The notes: generated by a model not told the origin, from the letters alone. Numbered from the stretch's first letter, positions 1 to 11,118 are shown. The stretch: 64,000 nt of DNA from Megamerina dolium (GCA_963854835.1 OY978529.1:8094501-8158500), one strand, 5' to 3'. A program made the numbers and translations.

Positions 1-379
1 AAAAGCGATTTGGTCTTGGAGAAGTTGCTGGCTGGCCGGGATCGACCCACGATTTTTTTCGTTTAGGCTTCTCAAAGTATATCCACTTTTCATCGCAAGT
101 CACCACAAGATGCAGGAACGACTTTCTTTTTGGTCTAGCAAGCAAGATTTCGCATGTGTTTTGGATTCGCTCCATCTGCCTATCTTTCAATTCATGGGGT
201 ATCCATTTTCCAAATTTTTGAACCTTTCCCATGGCTCGTAAACGTATGGAAATGGCTTGTTGAGTAGCACCTAACTGTTCGGCGAGCAATTTTTGCGATT
301 GGGTGTCGTCCTCATCCAAGAGAGCCTGCAAATCATGGTCCTCAATTTTTCTGGGTCTATTTTCACGCTTCTTGTCACT
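1..379 (-). pseudogene. mariner transposase fragment (mauritiana/Mos1-like)
   Basis: The minus strand reads without a stop from about 379 to the window edge. It gives a central piece of a mariner transposase, covering roughly residues 60-190 of a ~345-residue protein. The linker region (LLDEDD, QKLLAEQL, WIPHEL), the first catalytic Asp in DEKWIYF and the following KPKRKKSWVDPGQPAT stretch are all recognisable and favour the mauritiana subfamily. An ATG at 389-387 has the expected Met-Ser-Ser start but is out of frame with the rest. The N-terminal helix-turn-helix segment is therefore missing through an internal deletion. The remaining catalytic residues lie outside the window. The copy cannot encode a full transposase from what is visible. 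About 150 bp of noncoding mariner 5' sequence follows (390-540). Confidence 0.85.
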
Positions 380-542
380 CACTAGACATGATTATACGAG
401 GAAAAATGTATGTTGTTGTATGAAATCACTGATGATGTTTACTAATTGATGTGAACAGATGTCGAACTCATAAAAAGAAAGGATGCACAGTCGATAATAG
501 CTCAATATGCTCACTAACGCCATCTACGAGCAAACAGCGGAT

Positions 543-1115
543 TTAAGCTTGTGCAGCTAGTAGACTGAGAGCGCTCACAGATTCACTGTTCTTTGATAGC
601 CTCAACGAAGCCTTTGCTTGTCTACAAGTGGATAAGTTCTCCCATTTCGTGAAATGGAATTTCTTTATCCACTCTTCGAACTTTGCCTTCACCGTCCCGT
701 TGCTAAGACCAACTACTGGTTCCGGTTCATTAAACTTAGCCTTAGATCCTTGTTTAGCCAAGTCGTCGGCAGCTTAATTATGTTCTATACCAATGTATCC
801 CTTCACCCACATAAGAGTAAACACATTTCTACGAGCACATCCGTTAAGTTTCTGAACACATTCGAGCGCCAACTTAGAAGATACCGTAGGTTATTGCAGT
901 CGCCTGACCACCGCCTGGTTATCGAGTGCTAGCAAGATTTTCTTATCTTGCACCTTTCCATCCAGTAGATGGTCTAGCGCATCCATCAAACCTAGCATTT
1001 CAGAGTGCGTGCTAGCCTCAACTCTTTGGAGAAGATTCCAACACTCGCTCTGCCATCCATTAATGAGCCATCATTGGAAATACTGATGTCATTTTCCTCA
1101 TCTGTCATCTTCAGC
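543..1115 (-). pseudogene. LINE RNase H domain, decayed
   Basis: The minus strand carries an RNase H domain of the type at the C-terminus of I/LOA-like LINE polyproteins. Order on the protein: STHSEMLGLMDALDHLL, then LALDNQAVVRRLQ (the catalytic TDS box altered to LDN), then FTLMWVKGYIGIEHN, a stop, and AADDLAKQGSKAKF. The last pair corresponds to the family WVPGHSGIEGNEAADELAKQGS region. At least two in-frame stops interrupt it, so it is inactive. The RT portion is not seen upstream. It lies head to tail with the mariner remnant on its low-coordinate side. Confidence 0.75.
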
Positions 1116-2904
1116 CTTCTTCAGTCATCTTTAGCCTACCCATTCCTAAACTTTTGAAGTTTGTGATTATAACATTATTTATTTTATTGTTTTATAACAT
1201 TGAGTGCCAAGCGGTTTTAACGAAAACCCTCACCGGAGGCCAAATAGATTTTTGGTTAAAAATATATGTAAAAGTAGTATATATTGATTGCAGAGCCGTG
1301 TCCAATCTATTCTGCTGCTTAATTTTGAACCTAAAGTAACCTAATCTTTTCGTACGCCTTGTATGATTGAAATGGAAACGTAAATGTCGTACGATGTTGT
1401 GCAAATGTCAGCATACTCTGAAGGCATAAATTCATATAGTACCAGTTTCGTGTACCTGAAGGTCTAATTCGTTCGACGTGGCGCCATAGGAAGGCTTATG
1501 TGGCACTCAATGTATTAATAAAGGAGCAATGAAATCATATGCCCTTGTACTGGTAGTACCCACACAATGGCATACACGTAACAGCGGAAAAATTAAGTCA
1601 CAACATGTGTGTAAAACCATAAATGTTTAATCACCCTGTTTCAGAAAGTTTTGGCTATGACATTGGTTGTAGTTTTAAGGATTCTCATATGTAGGTGAGC
1701 ACATATATGTATTATGTGTATGTAGGCAAGTTTGTCCGTGTGCGAGTGTGTATGTGATACCACAAAGGATTATGGAAGCACCATTATATAACTAGAAGCT
1801 CCAAAATAAGAGAACAAAGGTAATGTGGCATATGAGCGAGCTTAGAAGCATGTATTATCTTTGTAAAAGTCAAATGTGGGCGATTTTGTGTATAGATTGG
1901 CCTATGAATGTAGATTTAATAGTGAGTATAGAATATAAATAGCCTCTAGATGTTTAATTTTAATGAAATTTCTAAGGATTCTATTCTTTCACTCTGTCTT
2001 AATTCGACAAGCTTACATTTTTATGTAAAAAAAAATGAGGGGCAACCCTCATTATTTTTTTGGTAGATACATTTAAAACAAAATATTGAAAGAAATCCAT
2101 TAAAAATGTCTTTGATTGTACATTCATTTGTCCACTCATTATACGAATTACTTATACTCGTGCTTATATGCATAAGTACATGTACATCATACACCTGTGT
2201 GGAGTGAAATATTCATTTATGCAATTACTGTACCTTATATACACACATAAATGCCATACACATTTACAGGTCCACACAAAAGCTTAAAATTTTTTAATCA
2301 TAATCATCAGCATTATTACGTTGATGTTGTTGTTGCCACTGTTGCAATAAATCCTATCCAACGCAGGATTTATGACGCTTAAAAGCATTTCACCATTGTT
2401 GTTGCTGTTGTACCTTTTGACGCTGCCGGCTGACTAAGGGAAGTGTTCTCTGACTGTATCCTTCTGTTTCAGCATCGAGAGTCGTTAACTTCACAATGAG
2501 TGGTGGTTGTGTATCTAGCCTCTCAGGGTCAGACATTTGTGCATGTCAACGCAAAAGGTGCTTAAAAACTTAATAAGCTCTTTTGTGTGCTTGAGAATAT
2601 GATGTTTGTGCGCGGTTTCGTTGCACAGTCACGTTGTTACCCCAGCTTATGTGTGTGTATGCGTCTGAAAGGTATGCTGCGGTAGCAATAAGTAGATGGG
2701 TGATGAAAAATGGCAATCATTTTAATTACTTTCCTCGATAATGGTATGAGCACATGGCATAATTATAGAGGTAGAGCAATGAGAGAAAGTTCTCACGAAT
2801 GAAGGAGAAGTAACCAAAGCAACACAAAACACATACGGAAAGAAGAAGAAGAAAAAACGAGACGTTTTTCACATTATAAACCGGAGGAGAAGGGTTTTTC
2901 AATT
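1116..2904. other. no gene recognised
   Basis: AT-rich sequence with many stops. A 61-codon reading frame at 1154-1339 (+) begins with a hydrophobic, signal-peptide-like stretch (MKFVIITLFILLFYN). It has no further support and is not called. A short hairpin at 2035-2052 (7-bp stem, GCAA loop) is noted under findings. An AAG-rich tract at 2841-2856 precedes the LINE tail. Confidence 0.6.
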
Positions 2905-3132
2905 ACTCTACCTTATGTTCTTCCGCGAATGTCGCTTGAGTGGAATCCGCAGGGGAGCAGAGGCCGCGGACGACCAAGAAACACCTGGAGACGATCAATA
3001 CTGGGTGAGCTAGCTGCTGTCGGCATCACATGGGAAGGCGCTAGATCAACTGCCCAAAACCGTGTGCGATGGCGAAGCCTTGTGGAGGCCCTATGCTCCA
3101 ACTAGAAGTTTAAAGGAGAGAAAAAAAAAAAG
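2905..3132 (+). pseudogene. 3' end of an endonuclease-RT LINE
   Basis: The frame ending at the TAG at 3103-3105 reads a typical C-terminal tail of LINE reverse transcriptases: SLEWNPQGSRGRGRP, NTWRRSILGEL, then RVRWRSLVEALCSN. This basic GRPRNTWRR...W..L..ALC pattern is shared with the other LINE tails in the window at about 30470 and, on the minus strand, at 26277-26462. An A-rich tract follows at 3119-3132. The copy is 5'-truncated: only about 60 codons remain. Confidence 0.8.
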
Positions 3133-3328
3133 TTCTTATACCATGCTTTGAGCACAATAATGATAGAATACACAGATTATGCTGATAGAGGTCCAAAAAT
3201 GTTTCGTTCTGTGCATCACGTCATAATATAAAAGTTGTATTGGCGAGTTGTAGCATGGCGCCAACTCCAAAAGGAAATTATTTATTAAGTTTGAATATTT
3301 TCTTTTTGTGAAAAAAAAAGAAAATTGT

Positions 3329-3700
3329 GGGTGCCGTAGCTCAATGGTTAGTGTGTTCGCCTTCTGATCTGTAGGTCGTGGTTCAATCCCCGGCTGATGC
3401 ATAACAAATTTAATATCGATAAGATTTTTCTTTCGAATGGTACCCACCTGTCGGCAAGCAATTGGCAATTCTTCAGACAGTAACAGCTTGCCATGAAAAA
3501 GCTTCTAAAAGAACTCTGTGACAAAGCTCAGAAAAAGTGATGTCACAAATGTTCTGCCGTTCGGAACCGGTTAAAATAAGTAGGTCCCTTCTAATACTGT
3601 CCAAATTTAAGACGCACAACAGTAATGGAAGAGAAGCTCGGCCAATTAGCTCTTTGGGGCGTTAAGTGCCACATAAAAAAAAAAAAAAAAAAAAAAAACA
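3329..3700 (+). repeat. tRNA-derived SINE, copy 1 (full length)
   Basis: The first ~72 bp resemble a tRNA: an A-box-like TAGCTCAATGGTTAG and a B-box-like GGTTCAATCCC, the internal promoter of RNA polymerase III. A tRNA-unrelated body follows and the copy ends in a run of more than 20 A. Three further copies lie at 22445-22640 (-), 32781-33117 (-) and 55580-55827 (+). A body-3' fragment is at 11003-11118. This is the most complete copy. It should be transposed in trans by a LINE; the partner is not identified. Confidence 0.9.
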
Positions 3701-4290
3701 AATTATTTGTGACTTTTTAGTTGCATTCAGGTTATTATGGCGGCAGTCTCTATGAGAGGGCACACTTTGTGATACCACTTGGATAATCGTACTACGACCC
3801 CTCGCTGAAGATTACCTATTACAATCTCTGAAAGCGGGGCTAGGAGCTCAAAGTGAAAATAACCTAGAAATAATTTTCGTATTCTGCAAAGTGGAGGTCA
3901 GTTGCATAACAGGTGACAGTGACAGTTTCGCGCGTCATACGTGAGGTGGCCCAAACCCGAATGCGTTTCTTACTGTGTTGGTGCCACAGCAATTTAGCTG
4001 CCCTACAGATGGTAGATTCATGCATCTTCTTTGGAAGGCAGAGAAGGTGATCTCTTCTAATTTCTAGTTTACATGTGCCAATTGGGATTCCTAATAATCT
4101 CTTTTCCTCACTTGACACTTCTTTTGTGCCTTGTGTCGAAATCTCATCAGCTTTGCGGTTTCCCTTCACACCGCTGTGTCAGGGAACCCAACGCAGCAGT
4201 ATTTCGTACTGCTCTACCATTTTAGTAATAACGGTCTTCGACTTTAAGAAAAACGAGTTTAATTTAACATAGTCAAGAGCGGTTTCGGTA
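3701..4290 (-). pseudogene. LINE RNase H and C-terminal tail, decayed
   Basis: The minus frame running from about 4275 to 3864 reads MVEQYEILLRWVP, a stop, HSGVKGNRKADEIST, then IPIGTCKLEIRRDHLLCL and CRAAKLLWHQHSKKRIRV. The WVP.HSGV.GN.KADE block is the C-terminal part of RNase H. The IGTCK...CR.AK.LW block is the conserved tail after RNase H in LOA/I-type LINEs. There is one stop inside the WVPGH motif. It probably belongs to the same element as the RT piece at 4690-5172, separated by about 400 bp of unrelated-looking sequence. 3701-3863 is probably its 3' noncoding region. Confidence 0.75.
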
Positions 4291-4689
4291 CGAAGCTTCG
4301 GTAGTAGCTTCGGCTACGAGGTCTTACCAAAAGACTTTAAATTTGGTACCACGGGTGAACAGGCTGAAATCCCTCCAACCTGATCGTTGGGAACGGCCCT
4401 TCGGGGAGGTTTTCGTGGTGGCTGAGGTAACCCAAAGAACACGCGGGTAGAGTATTCCACGTCACAAGGCATGGGGTACTCGATGTGGAGTTGCATTGCA
4501 ACCTGACCCCTTAGATCGGAAGAGGTTTTAGATGGGCCTAGATCCAAACCAAGGAGGGTAGTACGTCGATTCAACGTGCCCCAATTGGTAGCGTAGGAAC
4601 CTGGAGGTTGGATTTTGATTTTCCACTCCTGCGGGGCGCTTATCAACGCTTCAATTTGATACATTACGCTTTGGGCGTCGTGAGATAAG
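4291..4689. other. GC-richer insert or LINE segment of unknown origin
   Basis: This ~400-bp stretch lies between the RNase H and RT parts of a decayed LINE. It is more GC-rich than its surroundings and has a 140-codon open frame on the minus strand (4314-4736). The start of that frame overlaps the RT relic, and its protein matches nothing I recognise. It may be a LINE noncoding region moved by rearrangement or a separate insertion. Confidence 0.3.
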
Positions 4690-5172
4690 GCCATCAGGCA
4701 GGTGCTCACGATAAACACAGCTAAATCACCCTCCATCTCTTCCCTATCGCCCTCTTACGGCTATGATGGCCTTTTCAACCCTAGGCATAATATTTTTCTT
4801 CCAGTTTAGTTCTTGGTCTACGATTATTCCTAGGTAGCGAACCTCCTCGCTCGATTTTTCAACCTGTAAACACCTTTCTTTCATCCATATTGATAGAGTA
4901 ATGTGGTTTAGCTGAATTACATCTCTGAGAGCTTTCGGAAATCCACCGGTTTACATCACAACGGCATCATCGGCATATAATGTAACTCTGCGCCCCTTCC
5001 TTTCTAATTCCTTTAGAAGTTCGTTGACTACTAGTTCCAAGAACAGGAGAAAGAAAACCTCCTTTAGGAGTTCCTCTTCTTTTTGGATTTGTGTTGGACA
5101 ATTAAATAATTTGATGGTGAAGATGACAACCAACAAACTAACCAAATTTTTGATTTTATATTTTCTTGCCAT
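4690..5172 (-). pseudogene. LINE reverse transcriptase fragment
   Basis: The minus strand reads LVVNELLKELERKGRRVTLYADDAVVM, a stop, then about 40 codons later EVRYLGIIVDQELNWKKNI. YADD is the RT catalytic box and the YLGI..D..L.W motif is the following thumb-proximal block. The order matches RNase H-bearing LINEs. The N-terminal endonuclease and fingers are absent, and an unrelated open stretch precedes the box. A stop directly after the YADD box makes it non-functional. Confidence 0.75.
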
Positions 5173-5524
5173 CTCCTGTCAGTCTTCGCTTCAATATTGA
5201 GGGAATTCCAAATTGATGGGAATACAAAGGCCTTACCTTCTCGCTTTGCTTAGAAGGCATTTAAGAAGTGCTAAAATGATATCTTGAAAAATATATGTTT
5301 ATTTATTGATAATTTCTGTTCTTCATCCGTAAACCAATGTAGATGGTATTATATTTTCACATAAAAAATTCATATGAAAATCTTTTCCGAATTGGGCAAA
5401 TTTCACTTTCCAATATATGTATTCAATAATTCCCCATCATCGACGACATGCTTCACTAAGTCCCAGTCCTGCAACATCGACTTGCCATCGATCTCAACAA
5501 CTCAACATTTCACCCATTTCTATG

Positions 5525-5862
5525 CCCGGAGATTGAAGACATGAACTTGAACGATCTTTGGTTTCAGCAGAATGTCGCGCCATGCCACACGGCCCATGCC
5601 ACAATTGATCTTTTGCGAGCCAAGTTTGGTAATCGTGTTATCAGCTGTCTCGGTGATGTCAACTGTCTAAACCGGAGCTACGATTTGACGCCGTTAGACT
5701 ATTTTTTTGGGGTACTGTGAAAGATCAATGTTATGCGTACAATCCATTAACGATTTATGCTCTTAAGGTGAATGTGGAGCAAGCCACTGGAGTACTGGTT
5801 TACAGGATGTGCTACTGCGAAGCCAGCCGAGGCACCCATATGAATCAAGTCGCATTCCCCAT
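5525..5862 (+). pseudogene. mariner transposase fragment (DD41D type)
   Basis: The plus strand reads EDMNLNDLWFQQNVAPCHTA, then DLLRAKFGNRVISCL and YDLTPLDYFFG. These are the second and third catalytic boxes of rosa-like mariners, 41 residues apart. In this copy the second catalytic Asp of the WFQQD box is Asn, and stops follow the third box. The N-terminal half is missing. The fragment ends in a readable C-terminal portion with stops (to about 5860). Confidence 0.8.
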
Positions 5863-6772
5863 AAATAATGGCATTGCTGGAAAAATGGCATCCCTAGTTC
5901 ATATGTACATATTCATATACATACATATATGGTAACCTTAAATTTTCAAACTTCATATTATAATACGCAGCATATTGTTATAAGGGTCAACATTTTTATT
6001 CATTCTGATCTTCCATCCTCCTTGGTCTTTTTCTATCACAAATATCCATATATCCATTTGTACATCTAGAGCATCATATTATCACACACTCGCATACATA
6101 TGTTATAAATGTATTGTACATATATGTATACATATATATTGTCATTACGTTATATGTAACAACAAACAACAATTACGGAAACCGAAAACCAACCACAGCC
6201 ACCCATTAGGGAGTCTGACTCCACGGGGTATTTACAAAAAAAAAAAAAGAAAAAAACAATCAAACAAACAAAAAGAGAGAAAACATGAATGAATATATAT
6301 GTATGTATGTATGTATGTACATATGTACGTACGCACAAGAAAAGTGAAAAAACGTGTGTACGTGTGTGTGCTTTACAAACGACTGCTATTAGCTATAACT
6401 ACAATGACAGAGGCAATAATAACAAAAGCAAACATAATTCTTATAGAAACTGTTTATCACGTACAGCCTCAAATAGATATCGTCGATGCATACGAAGAAA
6501 GACGCGAGCTCAAGAATTGACGAAGAAATAAAATTGACGTCGAAGAAAGGCGCGCAAATATAATTAACAAAAAATTACGATATCGTGTACTATGAATGCA
6601 ATGTCTTTCCGTTTGATTGGGCAATGATGAATCAGTGAAAAAAAAAATATATATATACAATATACGGATTACTTACCATCGTCTTCGTTATCAGCACTCT
6701 CCTTCAACCAATCCATAAGGCAAAACATATAAAAACAATAAATACACTAATTATAGTAACGAACTAGTAATA
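5863..6772. other. no gene; microsatellite-rich
   Basis: Intergenic sequence with ATACATATGTA-like repeats, an A-rich tract at 6235-6265, and a (GTAT)n run at about 6299-6318. No coding signal was found. Short frames here are made of tyrosine/valine repeats read out of the microsatellite. Confidence 0.6.
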
Positions 6773-7710
6773 CGGGGTTTCAGGCAAGGTGATTCGTTAT
6801 CGTGCGACTTCTTCAATCTTATTATGGAGAAAATAATACATAGTGGCACTAACTTCAACAAAAGTGACATACTGTTGGCGTACGCCAACGATATTGACAT
6901 AATCGGCATGAATACGCGAGCAGTCAGTGCAGCATTCTCAGAGTTGGAAAGAGAGTCGCATCGAATGGGTCCTACGGTGAACGAGGACAAGACGAAGCAT
7001 ATAGTGTCAACAAACAAAGAGTCCCGGCGTCTAGGACAGCTCGTCACTGTTGACAACTACGCTCTTGAAGTAGTAAGGGACTTTGTCTATCTTGGAATCA
7101 GCATTAACAGCAGTATTGACGTCAACCAGGAGATATTGCGAAGGATCACTCTTGTAAACAGGTGCTACTTTGGGCTAAGTAAGCAATTGAGAAGTCGAGC
7201 CCTCTCTCGAAGAACGAAAACTACACACTACAAGTCTCTTATCATGCCTGTCCTAACACATCGCGCTGAAGCCTGGACAATTTCCACTTCGGATGAGCGA
7301 ATGCTTGGATTTTTCAAGAGAAAAGTCCTACGCAAGATCTTCGGACTTATTTGCGTTGGTGGCGAATACCGAATAAGGTACAACCATGAGCTGTATGAGC
7401 TGTATGCCGATATTGACATAGTAAAGCGCATCAAAATCCAGCGGCTGCGCTGGCTAGGTCATGTCGAATGAATGTAAGAATACGCTTCAGCTAAGAAGAT
7501 ATTATATTCGGAACCCGCTGGAGGACGACGCAGAAGAGGAAGACCTAACCTCCCGTGGAAAAGCCAAGTAGTGGAAAACCTGACGGCGCTTGGATTTTCT
7601 AACTGGCGCCAGCTAGCGAAGAGCAGAGATGGCTGGCGAAGCATATTATATTCGGCCTAAATCGATATTCGGTTGTTATGGCCACATATGTAAGTAAGTA
7701 AGTAAGTAAC
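6773..7710 (+). mobile_element. 5'-truncated endonuclease-RT LINE, copy 1
   Basis: The copy opens in the RT domain at GFRQGDSLSCDFFNLIMEK and runs through the palm (LAYANDIDIIG, where the YADD box has Asn for the first Asp). It continues with VYLGISINSS, RCYFGLSKQLRSRALSRR, PVLTHRAEAWT and RKVLRKIFG to RIKIQRLRWLGHVE. A frameshift near 7465 leads to the C-terminal tail GGRRRRGRPNLPWKSQVVE...WRQLAKSRDGWRSI (stop near 7660). A (GTAA)n tail sits at 7690-7709. It is one of three close copies (others at 16279-17010 and 28100-29270, minus). Flanks share gtaacga...gtaata, a possible damaged target duplication. It is inactive by truncation, frameshift and catalytic change. Confidence 0.9.
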
Positions 7711-7799
7711 GAGTAATAAATTATAAGTAATAATTATTAGTATTAAATGATTAAATGATTAAATTTTAAAATTATTAAATAATTAAATAGATATGTTAT

Positions 7800-7930
7800 A
7801 AAATGTCTTCCTTCGTCATCAAATATGTTTACGCGCCTGTCTTCGTCGTTAGTTATGCTTACACGTCTTTGTTCGCCGTCAACAATGATTACGCATTTTT
7901 CTTCGTCGTTAAAACACTCGTTTGTCTTTC
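7800..7930 (+). repeat. degenerate ~30-bp tandem repeat
   Basis: Three to four imperfect units recur, each carrying a TTCGTCGTTAA-like core followed by a TTACGC-like segment. The period gives an open frame rich in Tyr, Val and Ala (7803-8012), which is a by-product of the repeat. The inverse motif (GACGAAGAAAGACGCG-like) occurs twice at 6490-6555, on the other side of the LINE insertion. Confidence 0.45.
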
Positions 7931-8275
7931 TTCGTATGCACCGATGATATGTACTAGCAATGCCAATCCCTGGATCCCGATATTACAAGTTAAAAATAAA
8001 TTTACTTCTTAGCTTTTTAACGTTCATATTTACAAAGCTTTTAGCTAGAACAAATTTATGTATGTCTAACTAACGAATTTATAAAATTTGGAAATTTAGA
8101 AAAACAATATATTCTCAAATAGTGATGGACTCAATGTGCTTATGTACTACTCCGTATCACAGGAAAATAACACATTCTCAGACATTCAAAAACGACTTCT
8201 ATAGTGCATATCATATCCCATTAGAATTAGGGATCGGAAGAAATTCGAAAGTATTCCCTTGCGAGTACGGTATTA

Positions 8276-9013
8276 AAGTGGACCTCCAATAGATGCGTAG
8301 ACGTATGCGTGCATTTGACAGCAGAGTAGAAAACATCTTATGGGATGAACTCCATAACTACGCGCGTAAAAGTATTTGAACGCATAAAAGTTGAACTTTT
8401 TCTACTTTCATTGTGTAAACGAATACTAATACGATAACGCTGTAAAACAAAATGATAGTAATGAGAGTAAATCGAAATTATGAAATGAAATGAAATGTGA
8501 TATTTATTTGATGTTACAAGACATTGTACTCTTTATTTAAGGTTTTTCGCGAAAATAAAAAACATCAGTGTAGGGGACAGTTTGCCATCCGTCAGAATTA
8601 ATGGCCGCTTAGAATGCTTTTATAACTTTGTGAGACTGAATAAAGCATCAAACACTGTGGATTTCATGCGAGTTGCGATTCGAAATTGTTCAAGATCACG
8701 CTGTTTTAATTTCTTGGACGTTAGGGCAAAGAATACACTAACTTCATGACCCAAATATATTTCTTGCACCCATATCCTTCTTATTGTCATTAGTTTAATG
8801 CACTTCAAGTACATTGTAATTACACTGCCAATCACCATCAATATAAACGTAAAATCTTCGTCCATTCTTATTGAGACACTTATTTTTTTATGAATAATAT
8901 TAAAATATCATTTCCAAATGCATATACTATGGAGTTATCAAATCTGTTCGCACGAAAATGCATAGAAAGGGAGAATGCATTCGCACGCACGCGCATGTTA
9001 TGGAGGTGCACTT
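8276..9013 (-). mobile_element. PIF/Harbinger-like element with TTA duplication
   Basis: The ends are imperfect inverted repeats starting AAGTGGACCTCCA on the left and, read inward from the right, AAGTGCACCTCCA. TTA stands on both sides (8273-8275 and 9014-9016), the target duplication of PIF/Harbinger. Inside, an ATG-started minus frame (8865-8620, 81 codons) ends in RRIWVQEIYLGHE...FRIATRMKSTVFDALFSL. This is the N-terminal region of HARBI1-like nucleases (RRxWVR...FRxFxRMxxxTFDxLL). The catalytic DDE domain is gone, so this 738-bp copy is non-autonomous. Confidence 0.85.
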
Positions 9014-10660
9014 TTACTCGTCTTTACTCCCTATACGTCTATGTATAAGCACGATATTTTGAATTCCCGCATTTTACATTGCTTGTCTAAAAGGGCGAGT
9101 AATGAAAAAATTCCCTTTTTATGAATAATTTCACATTCCTCCCAACCGAGCAATGAGCGAGTTTTGGAGAGTCTTTCCGCAAACCAACCAAATGAGTAAT
9201 GTGGGAGTTTTTGTGAAAAATGTCACTTCTCTCCTAATTTTGGAAAATCATCGCTCAAGCGATGAAATCAAACCAACACAAATTTTTCAATAATCTTTTT
9301 TATAATGAACTGAATTTTTTTTTTTTAATTAAAAAGAATTGCTCAACAAAAATGTCAAAGTACTCTCGTATTCATCGCCTGCTTCACAGTTAGTAACATT
9401 GGAGTAGAGAACGGAGAAATCTCTTCTTTTGCTCCAAAATTATATTAAAGTGAATACTCTTGTATTCATCGCTTGATGAGATCTCACTTCAAGTTTAACT
9501 GGGGAGTAACACTGGAGTACTGGAGTGTCGAGATAAACAAATTTGTTTGGCTCCATATACATACGTAAGGAACTGATTAGATTCAACTGAATTAACTTAG
9601 TTTATACTAATTACACAGTGACACAGTATTTGTGGGGGCAGAATGACTCTCAAAATCTGTTTGCATTCTCAGGCAAAAAATGTTTTTTAGAATAAATCGA
9701 AAAAAAATGGTTAAAATTTACATAGGAACGATATACAGTAGTTTATGTAAAATTTTACGAGGAATAATTTTGTAAAAGATAGTAACGAAAGGGTCGTTTG
9801 GGCCTCTTTTTTGGAAAGTCTGAATAAAATGGCATTTGGAACAACGCTAGGGGTATAAAATATTCTAGAAAATTATTCGCCGAAAAATTTCACTAGGGGT
9901 ATTCTTCGGCAAAATCTTTATACAAAGAACTTTATGCACAATAACCATGCAATTGTGTCACAGTGGTATTTGCTATGACTGAAGAGAGTAATATAATCAG
10001 TCGGCGTTATGAACGTACGTATGCTTGTACCATTATAACTGCTCTTATTGAAGAAAAACAAATTTTGATATGTGTTTTTTTACTTGCGACGGATTTGCTG
10101 CAAAGCTGCTGAACAAATTTTGAAATTTTTAAGTTTGTTTTAAAGCTTGCTTTCATGGCAATCTCATGGTTTATATTTTATTAAGCACTAACAAATAATA
10201 TTGTATCGATAAGTCTATTTAAGATATGCAGGTAATCAAATACTTTTTTTGTGGATGCTGACGTATTTTGGCATTTGTTGCGAGTGATTTGATTTTGAGT
10301 AAAAGTCCTTTAATGTCACTCCCTGACATTTGCTTTAAAAGGCTGTTCATTAACATTAATATTAACAGTTAATTTCTGTTAAAAGGTGGGTGTCTTAGCT
10401 TTCTTGTGTGCGGCTTGTTTTTTGTATTTTGGATAGAACGAAACCAAATTGCAGGCAAATTGAAGTTATTCGTCGCGTCGCGTTTTATATAATTCGATAG
10501 TGGAATAACAAGAGTAGACGGGTAATTGCGCAGCGACATTTATCTGTAGGAAATCTATTGTAGCTGCACATCACGGTATATTAATAGAGGTAGAGCAATT
10601 GTATAAATTCCTTTTGGCTGCGCCATATAATGGCAGAAACTGTTTCTTTATAGTGTCAAA
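9014..10660. other. no gene recognised
   Basis: Intergenic. 9356-9530 holds two degenerate ~95-bp direct units, each with TACTCTYGTATTCATCGC near one end and GTAACA.TGGAGTA near the other. 10417-10500 carries a segment resembling 11629-11711 (shared TTGGATAGAAC..., AAATTGCAGGC and GTCGCGTTTTA.ATAATTC). No coding evidence was found. Confidence 0.5.
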
Positions 10661-10662
10661 CT

Positions 10663-11015
10663 CGTGTGTTTGTTGTTTTCTTCTTTACTACTTCTTCTTT
10701 ATTCCTCTCACTAATGGCTCTACCTCTCGACGTTGACATGCCTGTATTCGCTCGCTTTTTACCGATGTTCAATGGTAACATGATGTCGGCCACAACGAAT
10801 TCCTGTTCCCATGTTCAATTTCCAATAGATACTCGTTTCTTTATCTTACCCAGAATTTGTGCATCCTCACCCGTTGCTGTATGCAATTTTATTCCCATTA
10901 AAGGCTCAAACCCCTTTACCAAATCGCTCTTGATTATAGAATGTGATTCACCGGTATCCAGGTTTAACATAAATTGCATATTGTTCAGTTTTCCATCAAT
11001 AGTCAAGCTGCCCAA
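10663..11015 (-). pseudogene. Ty3/gypsy-like protease fragment
   Basis: The minus frame reads GSLTIDGKLNNMQFMLNLDTGESHSIIKSDLV, then KLHTATGEDAQILGKIK. A frameshift near 10815 leads to EQEFVVADIMLPLNIGKKRANTG and a stop near 10663. LDTG.SHS is the active-site box of a retroviral-type aspartic protease as found in Ty3/gypsy retrotransposons. The usual Ala/Ser after DTG is Glu here. No nucleocapsid or RT part is present and no LTRs are proven. A short element-derived scrap, frame-broken. Confidence 0.8.
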
Positions 11016-11118
11016 ATTTAACAAGCACAACAGTATTGGAAGAGAAGCTCGATAATGGGCCTTGCTGGCTTAAACTCAGAGAAAGGACAGCCACAATAAC
11101 ATAACATAACATAACATA
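11003..11118 (+). repeat. SINE 3' end with (CATAA)n tail
   Basis: The segment with CCCAAATTTAA, CACAACAGTA and TGGAAGAGAAGCTCG matches the 3' part of SINE copy 1 at about 3599-3640, then diverges and ends in (CATAA)n. It abuts the gypsy protease scrap. It is either a truncated SINE with a different tail or a relic of the LINE that shares the 3' end with the SINE. Confidence 0.6.

Noticed and set aside
1154..1339. 61-codon frame with a signal-peptide-like start
   Set aside because: No homology, splice or expression evidence; surroundings are AT-rich intergenic and the minus strand is open too.
3329..3400. Functional tRNA gene
   Set aside because: The tRNA-like head is fused to a repeated body with poly-A, occurs four times and its cloverleaf is imperfect; it is a SINE.
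7803..8012. 69-codon ORF
   Set aside because: Arises from a ~30-bp degenerate tandem repeat.
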